A DNA stretch of 64,000 nt, taken from Willaertia magna. Taxonomy: Eukaryota; Heterolobosea; Eutetramitea; Acrasida; Naegleriidae. A program made the translations under genes and the position numbers. The stretch is taken from assembly GCA_902984215.1 (NCBI GenBank), contig CADWAF010000257.1:32014-96013 (forward strand), given 5' to 3'. Positions 1 through 10,700 of this stretch are shown here, in pieces (position 1 is the first letter of the stretch; every line of letters starts with the position of its first letter). The notes under the pieces are model-generated. The model searched no databases. It saw nothing but the letters and a program-made list of their open reading frames with translations, and was not told where the DNA came from.

Positions 1-2326
1 TAAGCTAATTTTGTTATTAATAATTTTTCCTTTTAAAAGATCATAAATTACCAATCCTATCTTGTTTTTGGAGAAGTTATTAGATATTATCTATGTTTTA
101 AATAAAATTGTAAGCATCAAATAACATAATTTACGTACATTGTGTTCACTATTACTAATAGTTAGAGCAGCATGCTCCATTTCCACAATCTCATTACTTT
201 CCATTGTAATTGATGAGTCGAAAATTGCAATGCCTCGTTTGCTTCTTTTCAACTCGTTTCCATCCATTAAACATTTACTTTCTTCAATGCAAATACAAGT
301 AACATTATCAAAAAATTTGTTTCCTTTTAATACTACATCACTTTTGTTTGTTATCCTGACAGCTGACTCCACTTTTATTCTGTCTTTGTTAAAGTCCTCT
401 TTGGTTGGCATTGTTACAACATTCAATAAATTATTCATAAAATTATTGGTTTGTAAAAGTCCTCCACCTTGATTTAATCTGACAGCGGCGCTATCTATTA
501 AAAAACAATTAACAGTGTATTGTTGTTATTTTACTTACCATTTTCAAAAAATCTGTTATTTATAATACGAGGAATAGCTCTAAAAATAAGAAGAGCCTCA
601 CAACAATCTGCAACGATTGGATTTGTGTACTTCTCATTTGTGATAAAGTTATTGTATATTTCATTTCCTTCCAGAATAGGGGATGAATTGTTTGTTTCCT
701 CTCCCCTTACAATAACCCTTCCTTTGATTTTACAATTCACAATTGAAGCGTTAGAATCAACCAAATCAAGGGTAATTGGGTTACTAATATTGTTAGTAGT
801 TGACTTTTTTGTAATTACTTACGTGACAGCACTTCCTGATACAAGTTTCTTTCCCATAAAATGAATATTTCTTATAGATATATTAGAATTCACAATGTTA
901 ATACTTTTAGCTTGAATTATAGTTTCTTCATCCTTTTGATTTATACCTTCCAATATAATATTCTTTCTGTCAATAGTAATATTTTGATTTTTGTTTTTAT
1001 GTTTGCCTCTATCCATTTTAATAGTTACAGTTATGTTTTCTGATTGTTGCTTGCAATACTGAAGGGCATCTTCCAGTGAAAAGAAAGTGATATCGCCCTT
1101 AGCAAACAAATTCTTTAAGGAATTTTTGAATGATTTTTCATTTACGTATATTGTGATATTGTCATCCTTTTTTCTTGGGCTATTTGTGGTTGGTGTTCTT
1201 GGAGAATTATCTACATCTTTAGAAATACGTGGCATATTCTCAATAATTATTGGTTTCTTTTCCTCTGGAAGAGAGGGCAGAGGTTTTCTATTTAATTTGT
1301 GATTTTTCATTTTGGAAAATTGGTGTATCTGAGTTGCACTTAATCGCTTATGGGGGTCTTTGTAAAGCATGCTTAATACTATGTCAATAAAATCGTCATC
1401 AAATTTGTGATTGCTGGCTAGTATATCTTTTTTAATTTCATATAAAACTTTCTTTTCGTCTTGTCCCTGCAGATCCCAAGCTACCTTTCTTGAATAATTT
1501 CCGCTCATTATTTGATAAAGAATTACCCCTAATGAAAATATATCCACTTTTAAACCGTACCTAGTATCATCAAACAATTCTGGTGCCATATACAGTAATG
1601 TTCCAACTTTGGAATGTCTGGTAGACTTGGCTATCTCTTTTGACAACCCAAAATCACCAATTACAATAGATATTTCATTACTTGATTTTATTTCCTCAAT
1701 AAATATATTTTCAGGCTAAAAGATGAGTTTTTTAGTTAAATGAAATAGTAATCTTACCTTTAAATCTCTATGGCATATATTACATTTGTGTAGAAAGGAA
1801 AGGGATTTACTCATTTGAGAGCAAACAGAAAGAGTAAAGTTCTGATCAAAACATAACTTATTCGTGTTGTGGTTCGATCTCATAAATTTAGCCAAATCCA
1901 TTAAATATACAGGCATTGAGAAATACAATGCATAGACATCCTGTTCATGACTTATACTAACAAAAATCTCATATACAGGGGCTATTCTTGTTTCTTTTTG
2001 TTCGGGATTTAAAGACTTAACTATGGTGTACTAGTAATAGAATTAATGACCACTCGATACCACTATATGTTTTTACTTACCTCTTTGGTTGCTAACTCTA
2101 AGTTTTCTAGGTCTTCTACATAAATACATTTTATGGCTATAGGCTTACCATCTGATTTCCTTTTACATAGAAAAACACTTCCCCCTCCACCTTTTCCTAA
2201 TCTTTTTTCAATATGATAAATGTCCTCTACTTTGTTCTGATTAGAATAAATTGTTATTGAATCATTATCCACCTTAACTCTCTTGCAAGTATCCAAGTAT
2301 TTTATACTGCCTCGCCTCATCAACAT
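1..2326 (-). CDS. Protein kinase with C-terminal right-handed beta-helix, 3' end outside window
   Basis: The exons read complement(join(<1..90,139..494,539..783,823..1715,1758..2030,2081..2326)), with five introns of 39-50 nt and all phases consistent; about 700 residues are visible. An N-terminal serine/threonine kinase domain has a glycine loop (GKGGGGSV, around residue 43), the catalytic HRDLKPENIF spanning the exon 2/3 border, DFG at about residue 196, and an APE motif. A basic linker follows (about residues 310-370). The rest consists of short beta-rungs with Asn and Gly turns (for example GNEIYNN and GNKFFDN), as in NosD/pectin-lyase-type parallel beta-helices. The kinase should be active because the Lys, Asp and DFG elements are present. 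The helix probably binds a ligand or surface, but its target is unknown. A piece of this gene recurs inverted at 30605-30898. Confidence 0.85.
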
Positions 2327-2470
2327 CTCCGTAAATATTCGTGTTAAGGGAAAAAATTCTTCTCTCTCCTATGGTGCAAGGCTAATTTTTTTTTGAAGAA
2401 AGGGAATTGAAACATAACTTGAGTTTAACATTATCTCTCTATAATTTATAGTGACGTTGTATTTATTTCA

Positions 2471-3868
2471 CTAATTATTATTGGCATCATTTTGTTTTGG
2501 TTGTTGTTTTCCACCAAATTGTTCATCTGATATTATTCTCATTGTTCTTTGGTTTGGAGGAATAGGGTAATGTTTAAATAAATGTAAAGCTTTCTTTTGA
2601 TCACCACTTCTAACATAACACAATAACATTGAATTGTATAAGGTTAATAGTTCCTCTTCTGACAATTCTTGGTTCTTAAATTTTAAGAAGAGCTTTTCTG
2701 CTTCATTATATTCCTTTATAAGAGTTAAAGAATAAATATAATTGTGACAATTTTGGTTAGTGATAAAACCACTTTTCTCAGCAGTTCTTACTAAAGATTT
2801 AACCTCTTCAACTTTATCTAAAATTGCATAACTTTGTAAAACAAATCGATGGGCTAATGGATGTATTCTTTCTAATTTACGAATATTATCAAACCAATCT
2901 ACAACTAAATTAAATTTCTTTCTATTAAAATAATTTTGTATTACTTTTGTATTTATAAAATTATTTGGTTTAATTTTTAGATATCTCATTAAATGTATAG
3001 TTTGTGAAAACTTAGTTTCATCCTTTAATGACTCAACAATTAAAAGCATGATTAAAATAGTTCTTTCATTTGGAATAAAAGTTGGTTTTACATTTTGATA
3101 TTTTAATTTTAAAGGAGTGATATAAGTTTCAAAATATTTTAAAGCTCTTTCGTATTGTCCATAAGTTTGTAGTCCAGAAAGTAATGTATTAAATACTTGT
3201 ATATCTACATTATCTTTATATATTTCCATAATTTCTTTAAAGAAATTTTCAACTTTAGTAAATTCTTCTGCTTTACAATAAGCTTCAATCAAAATTGAAA
3301 AAGTAAAATTATTTGCTATTTTTTTATCTTTAATACTATTATAAATCTTTTCAATTTCTTTTGTCATTCTTTGATTAGAGTAAGCTACAAGTAAACTGTT
3401 ATAAACATAAATATCTGGATTTTTTATCTTATTAAATATTTCTTCAACTTTTTTAATATTACCTTCATAAGCATAACATTTTAAGATTTGAGTGTAATTT
3501 TGAGTGTCTGGAGATTTTATTTTGTAAAATATTTCTTCTGCTTTTTTATATTGCTTTCTTTTAATATAAAAACCTAAAATATGATTATATATAACATTAT
3601 CATATAATTCTACTGGAAATTTAGATAATAAATTTTGCAATACCTCTTCATTACTACCCGATTTTTTGCATAAATTTTTTAACTGATTAGTAAATGTATA
3701 AATATTCATCTCTTTTTGTTGTTCATTTTCCTTCTTCTTTATGTCTAATGTATAACATCGGAATTGTTGATTTTTCATGAAAATTTTATTAATGACATTT
3801 TGCTTTGTGAAATTTATCAATGTTGCTCTAGGATTAAAAATTAAACCAAACAAATGACCTTTTCTCAT
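2471..3868 (-). CDS. Pentatricopeptide repeat (PPR) protein, probably mitochondrial
   Basis: This is an intronless 465-residue protein. From about residue 80 onward it is built of roughly 35-residue helical pairs with the PPR signature (for example YNSLLVAYSNQRMTKEIEKI and FSILIEAYCKAEEFTKVENF). The Lys/Arg- and aromatic-rich first 50 residues resemble a mitochondrial targeting sequence. P-class PPR proteins bind organellar RNA in a sequence-specific way for processing, stability or translation, and no DYW editing domain is seen here. Its ATG lies only 18 bp from the ATG of the divergent Thg1-like gene, another likely mitochondrial RNA factor, so the two probably share one promoter. The RNA target cannot be read from the sequence. 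Confidence 0.85.
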   Translation of the reverse strand: MRKGHLFGLIFNPRATLINFTKQNVINKIFMKNQQFRCYTLDIKKKENEQQKEMNIYTFTNQLKNLCKKSGSNEEVLQNLLSKFPVELYDNVIYNHILGFYIKRKQYKKAEEIFYKIKSPDTQNYTQILKCYAYEGNIKKVEEIFNKIKNPDIYVYNSLLVAYSNQRMTKEIEKIYNSIKDKKIANNFTFSILIEAYCKAEEFTKVENFFKEIMEIYKDNVDIQVFNTLLSGLQTYGQYERALKYFETYITPLKLKYQNVKPTFIPNERTILIMLLIVESLKDETKFSQTIHLMRYLKIKPNNFINTKVIQNYFNRKKFNLVVDWFDNIRKLERIHPLAHRFVLQSYAILDKVEEVKSLVRTAEKSGFITNQNCHNYIYSLTLIKEYNEAEKLFLKFKNQELSEEELLTLYNSMLLCYVRSGDQKKALHLFKHYPIPPNQRTMRIISDEQFGGKQQPKQNDANNN

Positions 3869-3886
3869 TTTTTTTGAAATAAAAAA
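3869..3886. promoter_or_regulatory. 18-bp divergent spacer between PPR and TLP start codons
   Basis: Only 18 A/T bases separate the two divergent ATGs. Any shared promoter must therefore overlap the opposing 5' coding ends, or transcripts must overlap at their 5' ends. Both neighbours look mitochondrial and RNA-related, which suggests co-regulation. Confidence 0.5.
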
Positions 3887-5085
3887 ATGAAAAACATGTT
3901 AAAATGTGTGCGTGCACTTAATTCATGTTTCCGAAAGGTTAGCATTAGTGGGAGGAAGGGCAGATGTTTTTCTACTTGTTTATTAAATAATAATGTATAT
4001 GAAGATGATAATATATTATTAGATAATATGTTTAAAAACCTTTCAAAGAAAAAACAAAAAGAACAATATTTGTATTCAACAATTTTTGGACAAATAAGTG
4101 AAAAGATGAAAGAGTATGAAAAAAATCAAGGAAATGTTATTTTACCAAATCAACCTTTTATGGCTAGATTAGATGGACATAAATTTTCTACTTTTACGGC
4201 TCCTTTTAGAAAACCTTTTGATGAACTATTACACTTTGCAATGGTTTGTACTAGTTCTGATTTGTTAAAAACTTATCCTGCTGCTACAACTGCTTTTACA
4301 TTTAGTGATGAAATAACATTAGTTTTTCCAAGTTTACCGGAAAAAGATATTTATTATTCTGGAAGAATTTTAAAATATTCAACTTTATTGTCTAGTTTTG
4401 CCTCTGTTCGTTTTAATTATCATTGTCATAGATTATTAGATAAGTGGCCAACGAAAGAGGAATATGTGAAAGCTTGTAAAGAAAAGATAAAAACAAAAAG
4501 TTATTCACGAGAAAAAGTAATTGAAAATATAAATAAATCACAAACTACCTTTGATTGTCGTATTTTTAATGTAAAAGAAAAGGGAGAACTTTTAGAAAAT
4601 ATTCGTTGGAGAAGTAACTTTGATTGTGAAAGAAATTCCGTCAATAATTTAGGGAGATGTGTTTATTCTGCAAAATCACTAATTAATTTAAATATTAAGG
4701 AAGTAATTAAAAAGTTAAATGCTGCAGGAATAGATTGGGAAGCCTATCCTTATTCTTTTAGGTAAGTATTATAAACAAATTAAAAAAGAAATGATTATTT
4801 TAAAATAATAACTTAAAAAGAAATGGAACATTTGTTAAAAAGATGGTTTATAATAAAAGTGGAGTGAATGGAATAACAGGAGAAAATACAATTACACAAA
4901 GAACTAGGATAGATGCTCGTTCTTTTAAATTAGACAGTTTTGATGAAAGGTATACTGAATTTTTATTGGCTGACACTTGGAATGTTGTGTTGGAAAATAA
5001 TTTGATACCTCCTAAAGTACTGGGGAATGAGTTAACCATGGATGTCCAGCACTATGATTTTCAGCCAACTTTCATCCACCAATAA
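3887..5085 (+). CDS. Thg1-like protein (TLP), 3'-5' RNA polymerase, mitochondrial type
   Basis: The exons are 3887..4761 and 4821..5085, with a 59-nt intron, giving 379 residues. The Thg1/TLP fold is evident: ARLDGHKFSTFT supplies the first metal-binding aspartate, SDEITLVF the second catalytic acidic pair, and the C-terminal RNGTFVKK is the family's usual nucleotide-site block. Where tRNA-His guanylyltransferases carry HINN, this protein reads RNSVNN, as expected for a TLP and not for canonical Thg1. The first 45 residues are basic and hydroxylated with few acids, resembling a mitochondrial presequence. The likely role is template-directed repair of truncated tRNA 5' ends (mitochondrial tRNA 5' editing). 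This is inferred from family knowledge of Dictyostelium and Acanthamoeba. Confidence 0.88.
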
Positions 5086-5137
5086 AATTCAGACCAAGTG
5101 TGATTTACCACCTATCTCTGGATTTTGTAAGTATTTG

Positions 5138-5148
5138 TTCCCGCCAAA
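5138..5148 (-). promoter_or_regulatory. E2F/DP-like site upstream of the lysine-rich gene
   Basis: The minus strand reads TTTGGCGGGAA, the classical E2F/DP consensus, and the site lies about 130 bp before the ATG at 5279. It shares 11 bases exactly with the site at 48235. GC-rich words of this kind stand out in an otherwise A/T-rich spacer. Confidence 0.45.
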
Positions 5149-5278
5149 CCTTAACGTTGCAACGGTTTTTGAAAAACGAAATAAATCCCAAATTCTTTTG
5201 TGCCAAAAACACAACAAAAAAAAACGATTGATTCAAAATCAATAACAAATAACCAATAAACAAAGTAAAAAAACAACA

Positions 5279-6097
5279 ATGCCAAAAGAACCAAGAGAAT
5301 ACACTAGAATTATCTACAACCCAGACAAAATTGATAGAAGTAAAAGAGTTGCACCAGGTTGTGAAGTTGACTCAAAGAATATTGTTAAAGGTACAAGAAG
5401 AAGAAAGAATCTTAACTATAACGTAACTGAAGCATTCTACAATGAAGGTGAATTTCTTAAATCAAAGAGAAAGTCAAAGAATACCCTTGAAACTCGTGCA
5501 AAAACAACTGTAGTTCCAAAGAAGAGATCTAGTGAAAAGAAAGGAGAAAAGAAAGCAAAGAAACAAGAAGAATCCAACAAGGAAAATGTTAAGAACAAGA
5601 ATGAAAGTGAAAATGAAGAAAATGAACAACAACAAAAGGAAGAATTACCACTTTCCAATGAAATTGTGAAAATGATTAAGAAACTTGGTGGTGTTGTTAA
5701 AATTGCTAAAGGAACCAAGAAATTCCATGAACATATCATGCCACAATGTATTAAGATGTTTGCAGATGTTGACTGGAGAAAAGATACAAAGGATAAAGAA
5801 TCTGAATTGAAATTATACAAGAGTTCAGGAAAGTTTGAATTTGAAGAAATGGAATTTTGTGTTGCTGACTTCCCACTTGATGAGAAACAAGCATTTTCAT
5901 TCTTAAAAGATACAACTGATAGAATTGTTATTGGTTCATCTCCTGACATTGTTTTGGTTGCTAAAATTGAAGATGCTCATGACACTACTGATCCTTTAAT
6001 TCATGTTATTAACGAAGAGAAAATATTGGGAACTGCAAAATTATCAGAAATTTTGAAAGATTGTTCTCTTTTTGAAGAAGAAATGAAAGACGAGTAA
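5279..6097 (+). CDS. Lysine-rich protein, probably nuclear, function unknown
   Basis: This is a 272-residue intronless gene that I do not recognise. The N-terminal 60 residues are basic (GTRRRKNLNYN). Residues about 60-125 form a low-complexity Lys/Glu/Asn tract with several KKxK or RKSK clusters that could act as nuclear localisation signals. The C-terminal 145 residues look globular, with alternating hydrophobic and charged segments and an acidic tail. An E2F-like site lies upstream, which would fit S-phase expression and a chromatin or DNA-linked role, but that is inference only. No catalytic motif is visible. Confidence 0.75.
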   Translation: MPKEPREYTRIIYNPDKIDRSKRVAPGCEVDSKNIVKGTRRRKNLNYNVTEAFYNEGEFLKSKRKSKNTLETRAKTTVVPKKRSSEKKGEKKAKKQEESNKENVKNKNESENEENEQQQKEELPLSNEIVKMIKKLGGVVKIAKGTKKFHEHIMPQCIKMFADVDWRKDTKDKESELKLYKSSGKFEFEEMEFCVADFPLDEKQAFSFLKDTTDRIVIGSSPDIVLVAKIEDAHDTTDPLIHVINEEKILGTAKLSEILKDCSLFEEEMKDE

Positions 6098-6182
6098 ATT
6101 ATTGACATACGCATAAATATGTAATTATCCCTAAATAATTTTGTTGTGGACATAAGAGTCTATCAATAAAAACTAAAGATTT

Positions 6183-7189
6183 TTGTATTCAACAATTTTT
6201 GTAAAGTTGACATTATTATGTTTACCTGAAGGAAGAAAAACGTTGTGTTCTTTTCAAAGTGTCACAAAAGAAATGTATGAAAGGAAAGAGTTTGAAAATG
6301 TTTGGAAATTACATTTTGAAAATTATTTTCTAAAAGTATTTCATAAAAACGAGAATAAAGAGATAAATAAAATAATTAATTACAAATCACATTATTCCAT
6401 CATTAATTATTAATTAGTTTTAAAATATTCAAATAAATTAAAAGAAACAAAAAGAATTGAAAAAGTAGAAGAACGAGATTTAACATTGGTTGGAAGTCAT
6501 GGTGTTGGAAAATCTTCCATTATTATTCAATTTATAGCAAATAATTTTATAGATTCGTACGAGTATGTTAAAATATTATAATTTATTTGTTTAATAATAT
6601 TAAAAGTCCAACAATAGAAGATACTTATAGAAAGGCTTTTGTTGTTTACCAAAAAGCGGTATTTACAACTATTTTAGATACTGTTCCTTTTACAGAAGAG
6701 GAAATACCAAATAGGTTTGTATTTTATAAGTTTTTTTATTTATTTTTGTAAAGATATTTTCTTAAAGATGGATTTTTAAATAATAGTGGAATAATGTATA
6801 TATGTGCCATTAATGATTTATATTCATTGGAAAGTTTAGAAGATTATTTTAAATTAATTTTTAAATTAAAACAAACAAATTTATATCCTTGTATATTATG
6901 TATTACTAAATATGATTTACCTGAGATAGAACATGTAATTACAAAAGAAACGGTTAAATTATTTTTAGATAAAATGATTGTGAAAGGGTATTTATTTAAA
7001 AAATGTCCAATTTTATTTAATAGTTCTAAAACGAATTTAAATATTTATAAATCATTCGAAGAAATTGTACAAGAGTGCAAAGTTGACTATAATATTGATA
7101 TATTTAAATTAGTTCAAAAAGTTAACAAATATGGCCATAAATTTATAACAAATAGTACCACAAACAATTCAAAATGTTTAGTGCAATAA
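6183..7189 (+). CDS. F-box-like / Ras-type small GTPase, 5' part unresolved
   Basis: The GTPase exons are 6418..6562, 6607..6714 and 6754..7189. The P-loop is GSHGVGKSS, switch I reads DPTIEDTYRK, and the G4 motif is TKYD in place of NKxD. The G3 region reads DTVPFT where Ras has DTAGQE, so the catalytic glutamine is missing and hydrolysis is doubtful. Upstream, 6183-6335 encodes a peptide resembling the middle and end of an F-box (LPEGRKTLCSFQSV...WKLHFENYF), but it has no upstream ATG, and the only donor (6336) is out of phase with the acceptor at 6417. Either a 5' exon or an indel is missed, or the gene is decaying. The C-terminal region lacks a clear CaaX prenylation box. Confidence 0.6.
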
Positions 7190-7260
7190 TAAACTAACGC
7201 AAATTAAGATGTAAATTACAATCAACCCGTCCAAATAGATACGAAAATAACTTTAAAAAA

Positions 7261-7728
7261 ATGTCTAACTGCATATTTTGCAAGATAATTAGAGGAGAAT
7301 TGCCAGTTTCTAAAGTTTTTGAATCGGAGTCAGTAATGGCTTTCATGGATATTCAACCAGTTAATTATGGACACATCTTAATTGTTCCGAAAGTTCATGC
7401 AGAAAGTATGAATGCAATGTATGAAAAATCTAATAGTGACAATGAAAATAAAGAATTAATGGAAAAGGCTGTCTCTGAAATGTTTCCAACAGCTTTAAAG
7501 ATAAACAAGGTTTTACGTGAATTGTGTGACGAAGGTAAAATTAGATTAGAAGGTGTTAATTTGTTTTTAGCTGATGGGGAGGCAGCTGGACAAGAAGTGT
7601 TTCACGTTCATTTGCATGTTTTTCCTAGATTCAAGGGAGATGGTTTCAAAATGGGAATTAAATACCCAACCAAACCAACAAGAGAAGAATTGAATGATTT
7701 AGCTCAGTTAGTTTCATCAAAGTTATAA
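7261..7728 (+). CDS. HIT-family nucleotide hydrolase (HINT-like)
   Basis: This is a 155-residue intronless protein. The N-terminus CIFCKIIRGELP and the histidine triad HVHLHVFPR (H115, H117, H119) are diagnostic of HIT proteins, with H117 the expected nucleotide-transferring residue. The family hydrolyses nucleoside phosphoramidates or dinucleoside polyphosphates. The CxxC at positions 4-7 matches the zinc-ligand pair seen in many HINT proteins. The insert at residues 52-70 (SNSDNENKE) is longer than in human HINT1. Substrate preference between HINT- and FHIT-type cannot be settled by eye. The preceding A-run and ATG fit the local start context. Confidence 0.9.
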   Translation: MSNCIFCKIIRGELPVSKVFESESVMAFMDIQPVNYGHILIVPKVHAESMNAMYEKSNSDNENKELMEKAVSEMFPTALKINKVLRELCDEGKIRLEGVNLFLADGEAAGQEVFHVHLHVFPRFKGDGFKMGIKYPTKPTREELNDLAQLVSSKL

Positions 7729-7766
7729 AAGAATAAATATTTACAAATTTATTTTGTTGTTTACAA

Positions 7767-10700
7767 TTATTGTGAAATGTTACTGGCTCCACCACAACAG
7801 TTTCTTAAGATTACACTTTCAGTGGAAACACCTGGTCCAAAAGCAACCGCAATTGACCATTCATTGTTTAAATATCTTCTGGAAGTTCTGTAATGGTTCA
7901 TTACGAATAACACAGTAACAGAAGACATATTACCATGTTTTGACATTACTTCCCAAGCAGATTCTAATTCATCACGATTAAGATTTAAAGATTTTTCAAC
8001 TGCATAAAGGATTGCTTTACCGCCTGGATGAGGTAATACGTCACAATTATTCTTTAAGATAATTTCATCCTTATGTTTAGATTTTCTTAATAAATTATCC
8101 ATATAACCCTTTAATGACTCTGTAATAATCATTGGTACTTCAGGAGATAAACTCAAGTGGAATCCATCACTGAATACCTTCCATTGCATACATTCCTCAG
8201 AGTTTGGTGTGGTATATGATTGAGTTTCAAATAATTCATAAATTGGACGTTCCTTTGTTAGTTCTGGATTACTACCAACAACCATGGCTGCAACACCATC
8301 ACCAAAGATTGCAGTGACAATCTTTTCATCAGTGTTATTTGAAATTCTAAAGTGGACAGAAGATAACTCAATACAAATAATTAAAACTCTGGAGTTTGGA
8401 TATAATGCATTGATGGCCTTAGCTGTTTTTAAGGTGATAACACCTGCAGCACATCCAGACATATTGATTGGGAAATATTCAATATCATGTGACAATCCTA
8501 ATCTATCCATAAACTTCAAATGAATATTTGGAACAGCAATACCTGTACTAGTGCAAGTGATTAAGTGTGTAATTTCTTTAACATCTCCTTTCCATTCATC
8601 AATTGCCTTCTTTGCTGCTTGATATGCATATTCTGGTGCCATCTTCATGAATAAATCATTTCTACTTTCAATCGTTGGAAGATCATTAGTTGAATGTTTT
8701 GTAAAGTCAAATGCAACACATCTTTCCTTAATTTCAGATGCTTTGAATAAATTGTGAATACGATCTTTAATCTTTTGATCGGCATTACCATAGTCTTTAA
8801 TAATACCATTGAATAATTCTTCTTGTGACTTACTTGGTGGATTGGCAGTACCTAAGCCAAGAATAAAGGAATTGTTTGAGCTCTTTAAGTTTGGTTTTCT
8901 ATTATTTGAAACTTCTCTTCTTGGAATGTTTTCAATAATGGCAGTGGATGTTGTTGGTTGAATAATTGTTTCTTGTGGTTTTTCAATAACTGTTGTTGGA
9001 CTTAATGTTGGTTCAGCTTTCTTTTCAATTACTACAACTTCTTGTTTTTTAGTTTCAACAATAGGTTTAATTTGTTTTGATGGTGCCTTAGTTTCTTTCT
9101 TTGTTTCCTTCTTTGTTGGTGCAGTTCCCATCTTTTCAGTAATCTTTGTTGCTAATGATTTAACTGTTGTCTCTTTCTTTAAGATATCAATAGTTGTAAT
9201 TGCACCTCTTGGATATACCTTATCTAACCAATTCTTTAATTGAGTAGCCATAAGTGAATCCATACCATATTGTCTTAATGGTTCTTCTAAGTCTAGATTT
9301 TCAACAGGTACACCTAAAATCTTTGATAATTGGTTTAATATCATTTGGTCAATAGAGAGTTGAGAAGTTTCTTCATTTGCTTGTTCATTTTCTGATTCAA
9401 CAAATAGGTCACCAAACATAGCTTTTAGATGTTTGAATGAATCTGAATGATCTTTCCAATCAATGCTACTGATGATTTTTTGTGGTTCATTATTTTCTAA
9501 TAATACCTTTTCTAAGCATTTAACAAGTAATGGGATTGGCATGGAGATAAAACCTCTAGATCTTAAAATTACCTTAGTACTATAAACACGTGAAACGAAA
9601 CCATCATCAATGGCACCAAAGTTGACTGATAAAGCAGGTAAACCATTCATCTTTCTATGATGGGCAAGAGCATCTAATACACAATTAGCTGCTGCATAAT
9701 TGGATTGTTCCATATTACCATTTAATGCTACGAAACTAGAGAACATAACAAAGTATTTCAAAGGTTCTTGTTTAGTACATTCGTGTATATTCCATGCTGA
9801 AACAGCCTTTGCTTGAATAACACTTCTGAATTTTTCTTCAACCATATTGTTAATAGAAGCATCTTCATAAACAGTTGCTAAGTGGAAAACTGCTTCGAGA
9901 GGAGGCATCCTTAAGTCATTCTTAATCTTTGTAATCATTTCAGCTACTTTAGTTTTGTTAGATACGTCACATGCAAGAACTTCAACCCTTAAATCTTTTT
10001 CTTGTTTCATTAAAAGTTCAAGTTTTTCCTTTGAAGGACCTTCAGTTAATTTACCACTTCTACTGACAATTACTACATTCTTAGCTCCCTTTTGTTCAAT
10101 AATCCAAGAAACAAGAGATAAACCAACACCTCTAGTACCACCTACTACTAAGATAGTACCATTTGAGAACCTTAAACCATTTAATTTTTCTTGTAATTCT
10201 TGATATCTTTCAACTGCATTATCTAATGGTTCATTAGTCATATTCAAAACAATTTTACCAATATGTTTTGCATGAGCCATAAAGTTGAATGCATCAATAA
10301 CTTTTTCTTTGTCATAAACAACCAAAGGCAATGGTGATAATCTTCTCTTTTCCATTAAATCCATTACTTCTTGGAATATTTGTTGAATTAATTCTGGTTT
10401 TTCATCCATCATTCTATCTAAATCAACTGCTGTGTAAGATAAATTACGATGCATAGTTTGTAAGTTTAATGTTGTACCATCATAAATATCTTTAATACCA
10501 ATTTCAACCATTCTACCATATGGACCTAAGCTTTCAAAGCAAGCAGTTAACATATCAGTTCCAGCTAATGAGTTCAATACTACATCACAACCTTTTTGAT
10601 TAGTGTATTTCAAAACATCATCTCTGAATCTTGTTGATCTAGAATCAGTGGTATATTGAACTTTATAAGTTGGATCTTTTTCAATGAAATCTCTCTTTTC

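Noticed and set aside
140..864. Plus-strand ORFs of about 110 residues over the kinase exons
   Set aside because: They are antisense shadows of the beta-helix coding exons, with hydrophobic Leu/Phe-rich composition and no start context.
520..864. Plus-strand ORF repeated as a minus-strand ORF at 30571-30801
   Set aside because: The similarity is real, but the conserved reading frame is the opposite strand. The ORF is only the antisense of the duplicated kinase fragment.
4060..6200. Shared 19-20-nt string TTGTATTCAACAATTTTTG in TLP exon 1 and before the GTPase gene
   Set aside because: Short A/T-rich match with no extension on either side; coincidence is likely.
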